NCBI GenBank assembly: GCA_014905825.1
Contig: JACGCN010000022.1
Coordinates: forward strand, 62,001 to 126,000
Source of the DNA: Lyophyllum atratum
Lineage: Eukaryota; Basidiomycota; Agaricomycetes; Agaricales; Lyophyllaceae
Direction of reading: 5' to 3'
DNA: 64,000 nucleotides
The position numbers and the translations under genes were made by a program. Position 1 is the stretch's first letter. Each line of letters starts with the position of its first letter. Of the stretch, positions 9,630 to 20,023 are shown one piece after another. Under the pieces are notes generated by a model. The model had not been told where the DNA came from and ran no database searches. It saw only the letters and a list, made by a program, of their open reading frames with translations.

Positions 9630-11995
9630 CCATCATTTGCGCACAACTTCTTGAAGTAGGCCATGACCTGAAGGAAGACAAGTCTTTGCTCTGCTTTGAG
9701 ATTGGCATAGTCCACCTCTGGAAGAATCTGAACATCATCATTGGGGGATTCCTTGACTTGATTCTCTAGCCACTTGGACGCTTCCTTGATGATTTCGCCA
9801 GATGGAGCACCCGCATGCCAGTCGTACTCGATGTCCATATCTCGTAAGCCCAAGTTTCCCAAGTTAGACTCTACAACTTGGTTTGGAGCCCGAGCCGCCT
9901 CTCTCATCCAGTCAGCGCGATAATCCTCCTCAACATCTCCAGGGACAGATTCAGAATCTGACTCTTCTTCATCAACCTCGTCAGATATGAGGGGGAGTGT
10001 GTCGTCCGAGTGCACATGGTTTTCGTCTAAGCAGTGGTCATGATAAGCGTCTTTCCAAGTAAGACAACCTTGAAGAAGCTCCTCAGGTTCCTTGAAGGGG
10101 TGATTAAGAATCATGCGTGCATAGCAGTATTTCTCGTAAGAGTCCTCGTCGTCCTTGTTTGGGCGGTAGCGTGGCCAGACATTGACAATGTATGGTTGGG
10201 CACCACGTGAACCACGTTTGTAAACAGTGTTTCCTCTCCAGTCCCAATTAGCACCAAAATCCAGGATAGTGATGTTGGCAGCAGGGTGTGGGTTATGTGG
10301 ATTGGTAGGAGTTGGAGCAACCATAGGACGCCTTTTGTATCGTTCCAGAAGTCCTACTCGTGCCGTACGTGAATTTTCAAAGTCGACCACTTCACTGGCA
10401 TCCGGAGAAACGCAAAGGGAACGAATTTGTCGAGAGGAGTGAATGAGTCTACAACCCAAAAGTATATGGCATGTTTCTTGGCCTGAAATGTCACGTTCAG
10501 CGACAAAGGAGGAGAGCATTTTCTGGTATGCAATTCCAGCAGGATCTGTATCCTGTAGCCGAGAAATTGCAGTTTGAAGTGATTTGTCATGTGAGGATGA
10601 TGTAGATTCGCCTTTACTGGCATACTTTGCAACATATGCAATGACAGCTTCGCGGTTGATGACTGGGCGGAAATCAATATTGGCCCTCCAACCCAAGATA
10701 AATCCAGCATTGTAAGAGTTCAGAAGGGGATCGTTTCGGCGAGTGTGGAGTTCAGCAAAATCCCGAGTAGCCTCCTTTGCAAATGCAGAGTCCTCCCTAC
10801 ATTCCTTTGGAAAGCCAAAACGACAAAAGGTTTCATCTGACTCTTTTTTCCGTCTTTCACAATAACCGGGAGTACAGTGAGTGTGTCGTTGCAAGCGATT
10901 GAGCATTTCTGCAAGTTCCAATTTGGTATCCTCAAGTGTAGTGAAAAGCCGTGCGGATGGGTGAATTGCTGCAGGAGGACATGTCGTATCAGGATGCCAA
11001 GTGGATACATGCTGGTCCCAGAAGTTGATGAAATTCTGCAAGTCCACCGGATTGGAAGTATCGAGAGTCTCTATCTGAGGTGCATCCTCCAACCAAAGAA
11101 ATCCATGAATGTGACTGCTTCCACGATGCTGCCACTCATATCTCCACCAGTAGTCCTTGACTTTGAACTTTGGTTTGACGTAATATTCAAAGAATATCTG
11201 CCACCGCTTCTGGAAGTAGTATCCAGCAATAGCCGGATTCTCGTTGAGATCCTTCATGCGTGTCCGATAAGCAGCCGCATCTTCTCCCTGCTCGGGATCA
11301 TAGTTGGGCATGTGCTGGTGCATGTCTGGCCACTGGATATCAGCTGATGAAGCAGTGAAGAAGACATGAGGAGATTTGCATTCTGGGGATCGTATTTGAC
11401 CAATGAGCTCCTGCTGTGCCTTCTGCCAGAAAGGTTTAGATCCAGGTAGTTTGTCACCAGCACGAGAGACACGATTTGCAAGTCCTTGTGCATTGTCAGA
11501 TTCAAGCATTTCACGTATATCCTCAACAGTGAGCTGGCGATCCTCCCTATGTGTAGTCAAGTACCATGATGATGCCTTTTTAGCTGCCACGCGCATAACG
11601 GTATTCAGTGCCCAATATCGAAAGCGGGGATGGCGTGCAAAGTGGCCTCCATCGAGACGGATGAGATGTGCTGCCCATTCTTCCATTGTAACATTAATAT
11701 CCCGTGGCTGGGTAATATCTGCTTCACCAGTACAAAAGAGTGTCGGAAAGGCGTCTATCGCGATGGCACGACCTGAATGCTCGTTGATGGGGGTTCCACG
11801 AATCTCAGGCATTGTGAGAATAATTGGTTGGTCGTCGTTTAATGCAGCTGCATTCAATTGCTCTAGTTCCGTAGATCTAGCCTGCACATTGGGCACAAAT
11901 CCACGTGAGAAGACCGGTTCCTCATTATTCACAGGATCCTCTCCTCCCTCCCCTTCTGGAGGACCATTATCTTGAGCAGCTGGATCCTCCAAGTC
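9630..11995 (-). pseudogene. RepHel middle fragment with HUH Rep domain, copy B (inverted)
   Basis: On the minus strand this is a continuous piece of the RepHel gene, from the acidic EDPAAQDNGPPEGEGGED region through the Rep domain to the linker just before the helicase (ending CANDG). It is the only place that keeps the roughly 200 bases (about 11550-11755) joining the N-terminal part to the Rep part; that stretch includes GEADITQPRDINVTMEEWAAHL. It has the HUH motif (SSHIHGFLWL) and the two-tyrosine motif AYVAKYASK. It has no start codon and no helicase, so it cannot make a working transposase. It covers the palindrome spacer and part of the left arm. Confidence 0.85.
10535..11995. repeat. 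Spacer of the giant inverted repeat (1,461 bp)
   Basis: This is the unpaired centre between the two arms. In sequence it is inverted RepHel coding DNA, and most of it is repeated in forward orientation within 15779-16796. The joint at 11995/11996 switches from inverted sequence (ending in the RepHel GAGGATCC region) to forward sequence matching 16797 onward. Confidence 0.85.
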
Positions 11996-12900
11996 ATTGC
12001 ATACCAGAAAATGCTCTCCTCCTTTGTCGCTGAACGTGACATTTCAGGCCAAGAAACATGCCATATACTTTTGGGTTGTAGACTCATTCACTCCTCTCGA
12101 CAAATTCGTTCCCTTTGCGTTTCTCCGGATGCCAGTGAAGTGGTCGACTTTGAAAATTCACGTACGGCACGAGTAGGACTTCTGGAACGATACAAAAGGC
12201 GTCCTATGGTTGCTCCAACTCCTACCAATCCACATAACCCACACCCTGCTGCCAACATCACTATCCTGGATTTTGGTGCTAATTGGGACTGGAGAGGAAA
12301 CACTGTTTACAAACGTGGTTCACGTGGTGCCCAACCATACATTGTCAATGTCTGGCCACGCTACCGCCCAAACAAGGACGACGAGGACTCTTACGAGAAA
12401 TACTGCTATGCACGCATGATTCTTAATCACCCCTTCAAGGAACCTGAGGAGCTTCTTCAAGGTTGTCTTACTTGGAAAGACGCTTATCATGACCACTGCT
12501 TAGACGAAAACCATGTGCACTCGGACGACACACTCCCCCTCATATCTGACGAGGTTGATGAAGAAGAGTCAGATTCTGAATCTGTCCCTGGAGATGTTGA
12601 GGAGGATTATCGCGCTGACTGGATGAGAGAGGCGGCTCGGGCTCCAAACCAAGTTGTAGAGTCTAACTTGGGAAACTTGGGCTTACGAGATATGGACATC
12701 GAGTACGACTGGCATGCGGGTGCTCCATCTGGCGAAATCATCAAGGAAGCGTCCAAGTGGCTAGAGAATCAAGTCAAGGAATCCCCCAATGATGATGTTC
12801 AGATTCTTCCAGAGGTGGACTATGCCAATCTCAAAGCAGAGCAAAGACTTGTCTTCCTTCAGGTCATGGCCTACTTCAAGAAGTTGTGCGCAAATGATGG
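11996..12900 (+). pseudogene. RepHel linker fragment, copy C
   Basis: This is a forward copy of 16797-17701 (constant offset of 4801) that encodes the segment from YQKMLSSFVAERD to CANDG, between the Rep and helicase domains. It is open throughout but is flanked by inverted sequence on both sides and has no domain boundaries of its own. Confidence 0.85.
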
Positions 12901-15120
12901 CACGTCCCACCATGGATTTCTCATCCAGGATAAGAAGTCTAACACCCCTCCATCGAGTTTGTAGTCGCTGCAGTGAAGGGCGTCTATCGCGATGGCACGA
13001 CCTGAATGCTCGTTGATGGGGGTTCCACGAATCTCAGGCATTGTGAGAATAATTGGTTGGTCGTCGTTTAATGCAGCTGCATTCAATTGCTCTAGTTCCG
13101 TAGATCTAGCCTGCACATTGGGCACAAATCCACGTGAGAAGACCGGTTCCTCATTATTCACAGGATCCTCTCCTCCCTCCCCTTCTGGAGGACCATTATC
13201 TTGAGCAGCTGGATCCTCCAAGTCTCGTTGCTCGATGCTCCGCAATTGACCATGAACAGAGTTATCCTCTGGTAGTTGAGCAAGTCTACCATAATCGACT
13301 TCAACAGATCCATCACGGAATGTAGGGTGTGAAGTCTGCAGATAACGCAGCCATGCCTCAATATTCCGCCGGCGAACTCGGAAATCCTGATAGATGGCTT
13401 GATTTGTTTGCTCCTCTGTTCCCGAGCGTCGCAGAATGATGATATCGCACTCTTCAGGAAGCAAGGGGAGTCTGGCATGGAGGACTGCATTCTCTCGAGG
13501 AAAGTTGCATATATGACCAGTGTACTTGAATTGGCCACCACGCACTTGCCATAGCTGAATTAATGCGTGAACCGGAGAAATGAGCATCTCTTCCATCTGT
13601 GTAAGCTCAGGCAAGTGTGGTGGAGGCATTCCCGGAAACATCTTGTTCACCGGTTTGAACTTGTCATCTTTTTTGCACTTTGTACAGACTCCCTGCACGA
13701 CGTTGAGATCAAACCACTTCTCATGGCACTGATTACAACGCTCCATCCTTATATCCATGAGTTTCTCCCGTACGATAGCAAGTAGTGCCTTGTCCTCTGC
13801 TGATACAGCAGGTTCAGAAAGTGGGTCAATGTTATGGAGAGGAGGAGGAGGTGGTGGTGGAGGAGGTGGTGGAGGAGGTGGAGGAGGTGGAGATGGAGGT
13901 GGAGGTGGAGGCTGAGGAGGCTGAGGAGGTGGAGGTGAAGGCTGAGGAGGCTGAGGATTGTCTAGATTGTCGAGTTCGTGTTGAATTTGTGCAGCAGCAG
14001 CTTCTGCTCTCCGACGACGAGCAGCAGCATTGTCTCTTGTTCTACAACGTGCACATTGCATTTGTAGACCAAATACATCCAAAGAGACCCAATGACTAGA
14101 TTTGGTGCACCACAAAAGGCGAGAGTTAAGCGGATGAACATCTCTGCCTCGAGTACCACGATGCTCTCTAACGCGGAAGCGACTACGAGAAACAATCTGT
14201 GCAGGTATGTGATTGTTGAGGTTTGGAACAGGAAATGGCTGGGGTGCAGGAGGAGGCATTGGAGGGGGAATAGAACCAAAAACATCAGAAAAAGCGGCCT
14301 GGGCAGGGTCTGGGACTTGTGCGAATTGGAATAATCGTTGAGGACGTAATTCAAGCATTTCATCATCAGATTGGTCTTGCATATCAACATCTTGGGACAT
14401 CAAATGTCGTACGCCAACAGATGGAGGAGTAGCCAGAATAGTGATACGAGTTCGTTTACGTTGAACTTCACGTGATGTGGGAGTTACAGGTGTGCGCTGG
14501 CAATTCTGACGACGACCAGTGCTTCTAGGAGTGAGGGCGGCTTCAAAGTGAAATTACTAACTATTTACAATTAGAAATGTTGAAAGAGACTTACGACCAC
14601 CACCTTTAGTACGCGGAAAAGGAAATGCAGCAGCAGGCGATGTATCGGGAGACGGAGCAGGAGGGGTAGATATATGGGTGACGTTCAAAATTTGTGATAG
14701 TGTGAGGGAATCAGCAGCAGGTGTTAACTGGATTCTAGACGGTCCAGCCCCAGCAGGCTGAGGCGGCATGACTAAATCAGGAACTGAAAAGGCATCAGTT
14801 CTATTCATGATATTTGGCAGATGTGAACGTACGTGAAGGGGAGAAATCATCTGGCGCATGATCTAGGGAGGAATTTGGTACTACAGGAGAGGGTCCTAAA
14901 ATTCTTATATCAACTAACCGGGTTTCTAAATATACAGAGTAGACATACCGGGGATTGGTACTTCGCGTCTTTTTCCGCGTCTCTTTGCCTGGGCTGCGAC
15001 GTTTTCTGCACGTCTCTTTGCCTGGGCTGCGACGTCTTCTGCACGTCTCTTCGCCTGGGCTGCGACCTTTCGCAATTTCTTCGCAGCAGACAAAAGCGGA
15101 TTATCAGATCCGCCAGGCAT
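12871..15120 (-). pseudogene. RepHel N-terminal fragment, copy D (inverted)
   Basis: This is the mirror image of copy A, with the same exons, proline tract, CxxC pairs, 78-bp helicase scar and stop. Both arms share the same deletion joint, so copy D was made from copy A, or the reverse, after that joint had formed. Confidence 0.8.
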
Positions 15121-15778
15121 AGTCCAGAGAAAGCCAGAGAGCCACAGATAAGCCTAAACAGGTGTTGAACCCGTGTCCCCTGCTATTCAACCAAAGAGTC
15201 ACCAAATTTCAACACGCCGCAAGACAATGTTCAGGGGAAATTAATCCAAAGCTTATAGCAACTCCTGATACACCCCTTTTCTGCTAGGCAGGTGGAAGTG
15301 TCAAGGGAGGCAGTAAAAGGTACTGAAAGCTCCTGACACCGTTGAGTGAGAGAGGTCCTGGAGCCTCAGCAAACTGGGACTGAGAGGTTGGACTTCACTA
15401 AATGCCAATGGACAAGAAGTCACAATTGGCAACCTCTTAGTGCGCTATATAGTTGATTTCAGGGTCCTCAAAAGCAGAAATGTGCCGAGCAGTCTCAGAA
15501 GCAGTAGCAAGCCCAAATGTAGCCAAGAGTCACCGAGAAAACGGCGCGCGACGTTTTTGACAGATCGCGTTGATGCGTGGACACGCGTTAAGGTTCATCT
15601 CAGATTCAAACGCCGCCGGCGAGCACCGCAATGGCGCTCGATAGGTTGCGGCTTGCGCTGCGCGCTGCGCTGAAATTCTCACGGGGTCCTCAAAAGACAA
15701 ACAGGAACAAAACCAGCGACGCTTACCAATCATCTGCATTTTGGGTCGGTAGCAAGATATAGGGGAGCAAGCTCCCCA

Positions 15779-18700
15779 ACATAGGGAGGATCGCCAGCTC
15801 ACTGTTGAGGATATACGTGAAATGCTTGAATCTGACAATGCACAAGGACTTGCAAATCGTGTCTCTCGTGCTGGTGACAAACTACCTGGATCTAAACCTT
15901 TCTGGCAGAAGGCACAGCAGGAGCTCATTGGTCAAATACGATCCCCAGAATGCAAATCTCCTCATGTCTTCTTCACTGCTTCATCAGCTGATATCCAGTG
16001 GCCAGACATGCACCAGCACATGCCCAACTATGATCCCGAGCAGGGAGAAGATGCGGCTGCTTATCGGACACGCATGAAGGATCTCAACGAGAATCCGGCT
16101 ATTGCTGGATACTACTTCCAGAAGCGGTGGCAGATATTCTTTGAATATTACGTCAAACCAAAGTTCAAAGTCAAGGACTACTGGTGGAGATATGAGTGGC
16201 AGCATCGTGGAAGCAGTCACATTCATGGATTTCTTTGGTTGGAGGATGCACCTCAGATAGAGACTCTCGATACTTCCAATCCGGTGGACTTGCAGAATTT
16301 CATCAACTTCTGGGACCAGCATGTATCCACTTGGCATCCTGATACGACATGTCCTCCTGCAGCAATTCACCCATCCGCACGGCTTTTCACTACACTTGAG
16401 GATACCAAATTGGAACTTGCAGAAATGCTCAATCGCTTGCAACGACACACTCACTGTACTCCCGGTTATTGTGAAAGACGGAAAAAAGAGTCAGATGAAA
16501 CCTTTTGTCGTTTTGGCTTTCCAAAGGAATGTAGGGAGGACTCTGCATTTGCAAAGGAGGCTACTCGGGATTTTGCTGAACTCCACACTCGCCGAAACGA
16601 TCCCCTTCTGAACTCTTACAATGCTGGATTTATCTTGGGTTGGAGGGCCAATATTGATTTCCGCCCAGTCATCAACCGCGAAGCTGTCATTGCATATGTT
16701 GCAAAGTATGCCAGTAAAGGCGAATCTACATCATCCTCACATGACAAATCACTTCAAACTGCAATTTCTCGGCTACAGGATACAGATCCTGCTGGAATTG
16801 CATACCAGAAAATGCTCTCCTCCTTTGTCGCTGAACGTGACATTTCAGGCCAAGAAACATGCCATATACTTTTGGGTTGTAGACTCATTCACTCCTCTCG
16901 ACAAATTCGTTCCCTTTGCGTTTCTCCGGATGCCAGTGAAGTGGTCGACTTTGAAAATTCACGTACGGCACGAGTAGGACTTCTGGAACGATACAAAAGG
17001 CGTCCTATGGTTGCTCCAACTCCTACCAATCCACATAACCCACACCCTGCTGCCAACATCACTATCCTGGATTTTGGTGCTAATTGGGACTGGAGAGGAA
17101 ACACTGTTTACAAACGTGGTTCACGTGGTGCCCAACCATACATTGTCAATGTCTGGCCACGCTACCGCCCAAACAAGGACGACGAGGACTCTTACGAGAA
17201 ATACTGCTATGCACGCATGATTCTTAATCACCCCTTCAAGGAACCTGAGGAGCTTCTTCAAGGTTGTCTTACTTGGAAAGACGCTTATCATGACCACTGC
17301 TTAGACGAAAACCATGTGCACTCGGACGACACACTCCCCCTCATATCTGACGAGGTTGATGAAGAAGAGTCAGATTCTGAATCTGTCCCTGGAGATGTTG
17401 AGGAGGATTATCGCGCTGACTGGATGAGAGAGGCGGCTCGGGCTCCAAACCAAGTTGTAGAGTCTAACTTGGGAAACTTGGGCTTACGAGATATGGACAT
17501 CGAGTACGACTGGCATGCGGGTGCTCCATCTGGCGAAATCATCAAGGAAGCGTCCAAGTGGCTAGAGAATCAAGTCAAGGAATCCCCCAATGATGATGTT
17601 CAGATTCTTCCAGAGGTGGACTATGCCAATCTCAAAGCAGAGCAAAGACTTGTCTTCCTTCAGGTCATGGCCTACTTCAAGAAGTTGTGCGCAAATGATG
17701 GAGATCCTAAACCACCACCTCTGCGCATCAATGTTGACGGAACTGCTGGAACTGGAAAGTCATTTCTGATATGGGCTATATCCACTGCACTTCGGGAAAT
17801 GTTTGCGGATCAGCCACAAGCAAGGGATCCAGTTGTTCGACTCGCACCAACCGGAATCTCTGCCTTTGGAATTCGAGGCTGGACTATAAACTTTGGCTTA
17901 TCCATTCCAGTGAAGGAGAAACAAGAATTCCAGCAGTTGAAAGACTCTTCACTGCAGCGACTACAAACTCGATGGAGGGGTGTTAGACTTCTTATCCTGG
18001 ATGAGAAATCCATGGTGGGACGTGCTCAAATGGGTCGGGCAGACAGGCGTTTACGACAAGTCATTCCAGCTGCATCTGATGATGCATTGGGTGGGCTTCC
18101 TGCTATATTCTTTGGAGACTTTGCCCAGCTTCCACCAATTGGCGATACTCCTCTCTATTCAACCAAGACTTCTGATGGACGTCGGTCAGGCCTTGCCTCA
18201 GAAGGGCGCCGAGTCTTTGAATCCTTTCAACAGTCCATTACTCTCAGTCGTATTTTCCGCCAAGAAGGAGAGGATCCTGAGCAGATTAGGTTTCGAGATG
18301 CACTACTTCGACTCCGCACTTACTCAACAACTCAGGAGGACTATGACCTCTTGTCTACCCGATTCTGGGATCGTCTCACTCCTGAGGATCATACTCGATT
18401 CAATGAAGTCTTACATCTGCTACCAACTCGAGCCGCAGTCCAAGAGTGCAATAAGCATCGCTTAGCTGGAATTGGAAAGCCCGTGATTCGATGCGAGGCC
18501 AAACACAACAATAGTGCTGCAAAAAAGGCTTCAGAGGAAGATGCTGATGGATTAGAGCCTATGATTCTGCTGGCTGAAGGTGCACGAGTGATGATCACTC
18601 GTAATCTCTGGACTTCCAAAGGTACTTAGTCTGCTTTCTCTTCCATCTGCCAATTTCTAATAGGTGTTCAGGACTAGTCAACGGATGCCAGGGTGTGGTC

Positions 18701-19213
18701 AAAAAGATATGGTATCATCCTCAATCAAACCCAAAGCAGCACCACCTTCCTGCAGTAGTATTTGTCGAATGTCCAGGATATTCTGGTGAGTATGATCCAG
18801 TACACTTTAGAACATCACCTCATACATAGATTAGGTCCCCAAACACCTGGCTGGCATGGCATTGATCCATCATGGGTTCCGGTAACTCCTGTCACCGCTC
18901 GTTGGGAGGACAAATCCGGAATGCAACTTTCACGCACTCAGCTTCCATTGGCATTGGCCTGGGCAATTACCATACACAAGAGCCAGGGTCTCACATTGTC
19001 AGACGTTGTCATTGACCTGGGACCAAAGGACTTCTCATCTGGACTATCATTCGTTGCAATTTCGCGCGTCAAAAATTTGAAGGGTTTGGCGTTCCGTACA
19101 CATTTCGGTATGGGTCGGCTGCAGCGTGGTCAAGAAACAGAGTCGATGAAAATGTTGCGAGAGGATAATAGTAGACGAGAGGCACTTGGATTCACTCTAA
19201 ACACATATGGCAT
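15779..19213 (+). pseudogene. RepHel C-terminal fragment, copy E: Rep plus Pif1-like helicase
   Basis: Exons 15779-18621, 18672-18785 and 18835-19213 are open. They begin inside the gene at the HREDRQLTVED region, with no upstream start; the first ATG is at 15822. The Rep domain carries SSHIHGFLWL (HUH) near 16215 and AYVAKYASK (catalytic tyrosines) near 16690. The helicase has GTAGTGKS (Walker A, about 17743), LLILDEKSMVG (Walker B), FGDFAQLPPIGD, LSRIFRQ and ALAWAITIHKSQGLTLS, so all superfamily-1 Pif1 motifs are present. This is the element's only complete helicase. The frame is interrupted at 19213 by the chromovirus and would continue at 32300-32330, adding MDLSEYVFND before a stop. The N-terminal third is missing because of the palindrome joint. 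Confidence 0.85.
19209..19213. repeat. Target-site duplication GGCAT, left
   Basis: The five bases GGCAT stand directly before the 5' LTR and recur at 32295-32299 directly after the 3' LTR, as expected for Ty3/gypsy integration. Confidence 0.9.
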
Positions 19214-19665
19214 TGTGACGGAGGTATTCAGTATCCACTCCTACTTCACTTCTTCCATCGCGCGCGTGCCCGGGCCGGCCGTATTTGTACATATTTACGT
19301 TGACTTTGTATATTCGTTGCATCGCGAGTCTCTTAGAGACTCGCACTAATACTACTATCATCTCGGATCCTATCTACGCTCTACGCTAGGGAACCGCGAT
19401 CGGTGCGACGGCTCGACCTCCCCGCCAGCCACGGGGCCCAGTGTTGGGTCACAACACGCCTCGCTCAGGCTAACAGAGCCCCTCTGCCGGATCTGTCGAT
19501 CCCAGGCAACTACTAGCTCGGACGACCCAGATGCAGCGCCCCACTCTCGGTGGCAGCAGCTCTGGGTCCTGAGAGGTTCGAGCGCCCCTCTGCGGCGGCT
19601 CCCTCTCACCTCTTCCTCACGGACTTCACTCACGCGAGAAGCCCATTTCGGATGGCCGCATCACA
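19214..19665 (+). repeat. 5' LTR (452 bp)
   Basis: It starts TGTGACGG and ends CGCATCACA. A TATA-like TTTGTATATT at about 19301 and, just downstream, a perfect 9-bp stem hairpin (GCGAGTCTC / GAGACTCGC, 19324-19344) could mark promoter and RNA-structure signals. It matches 31843-32294. Confidence 0.95.
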
Positions 19666-19666
19666 A

Positions 19667-19680
19667 TGGTGGGGGCACCG
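19667..19680 (+). promoter_or_regulatory. Candidate tRNA primer-binding site
   Basis: TGGTGGGGGCACCG begins one base after the 5' LTR. Primer-binding sites start with TGG, the complement of the tRNA CCA end. I cannot name the tRNA. Confidence 0.55.
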
Positions 19681-20023
19681 CGGACTTCACCCAAGCGTGC
19701 TGAAGTCTCTTCACTCTCTACCTTTCGACGGCTCAACCTTTCGCCGTCTCGTCATCATGTTTCAAAATCCTTCAAATTCAGTCTGCTGCTTCACATGCTG
19801 GATCTCTCGGCTATCCTCGCCAAAGCGCGATTCGATCGATAAGGCTGCTTAGCGCCCCAAAATCACATCGATAACGACGGCTGCTATCAGCGCCATCCCG
19901 CTCCGCGCCTTGATCTATCTGCCTACGTTACACCCGAAGGTCCGGAAGATCCAACCCCTATCCTAAATCCTATATCTCCCGGAGTCGCTCTGCTTCGACT
20001 CTACCCCTCGACATCTCTACGAT
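19681..20023 (+). other. Retrotransposon leader (5' untranslated region)
   Basis: This noncoding sequence lies between the primer-binding site and the Gag-Pol start. It should carry dimerisation and packaging signals, but none can be named from sequence. Confidence 0.5.

Larger units (their letters stand above)
7410..9659 (+). pseudogene. RepHel N-terminal fragment, copy A
   Basis: Spliced exons 7410-7581, 7635-7697, 7747-7935 and 7990 onward give the N-terminus of a Helitron RepHel protein. The ATG at 7410 is preferred because the four exons join in frame. The protein begins with a basic region containing about three tandem copies of an 11-residue unit (AAQAKRRAEDV type). Later come a Cys-rich motif (CARC), a long proline tract at about 8580-8690, a second CxxC pair (CNQC and CTKC) near 8800-8860, and a domain with HICNFPRENAVLHARLPLLP. 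These are features of the region preceding the Rep domain in fungal Helitrons. At 9551/9552 the frame runs into a 78-bp helicase fragment and then into inverted sequence, stopping at 9659. The Rep and helicase domains are missing, so it is a truncated gene. Confidence 0.8.
6752..10534. repeat. Left arm of giant inverted repeat (3,783 bp)
   Basis: Positions 6752-10534 pair with 11996-15778 in reverse complement; the coordinates sum to 22530 throughout. The arm has three parts: 6752-9551, the Helitron 5' end and N-terminal coding part; 9552-9629, a 78-bp helicase fragment matching 17947-18024; and 9630-10534, the reverse complement of 16797-17701. I found no mismatch at the many places compared by eye. 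Confidence 0.9.
11996..15778. repeat. Right arm of giant inverted repeat (3,783 bp)
   Basis: This is the reverse complement of 6752-10534. It ends at 15778 exactly at an inverted copy of the Helitron 5' terminus (GCTCCCCA), immediately joined to internal RepHel coding sequence at 15779. Confidence 0.9.

Noticed and set aside
11403..11975. Plus-strand ORF of 190 codons
   Set aside because: It is the antisense shadow of the inverted RepHel fragment, and the same shadow recurs wherever RepHel sequence recurs.
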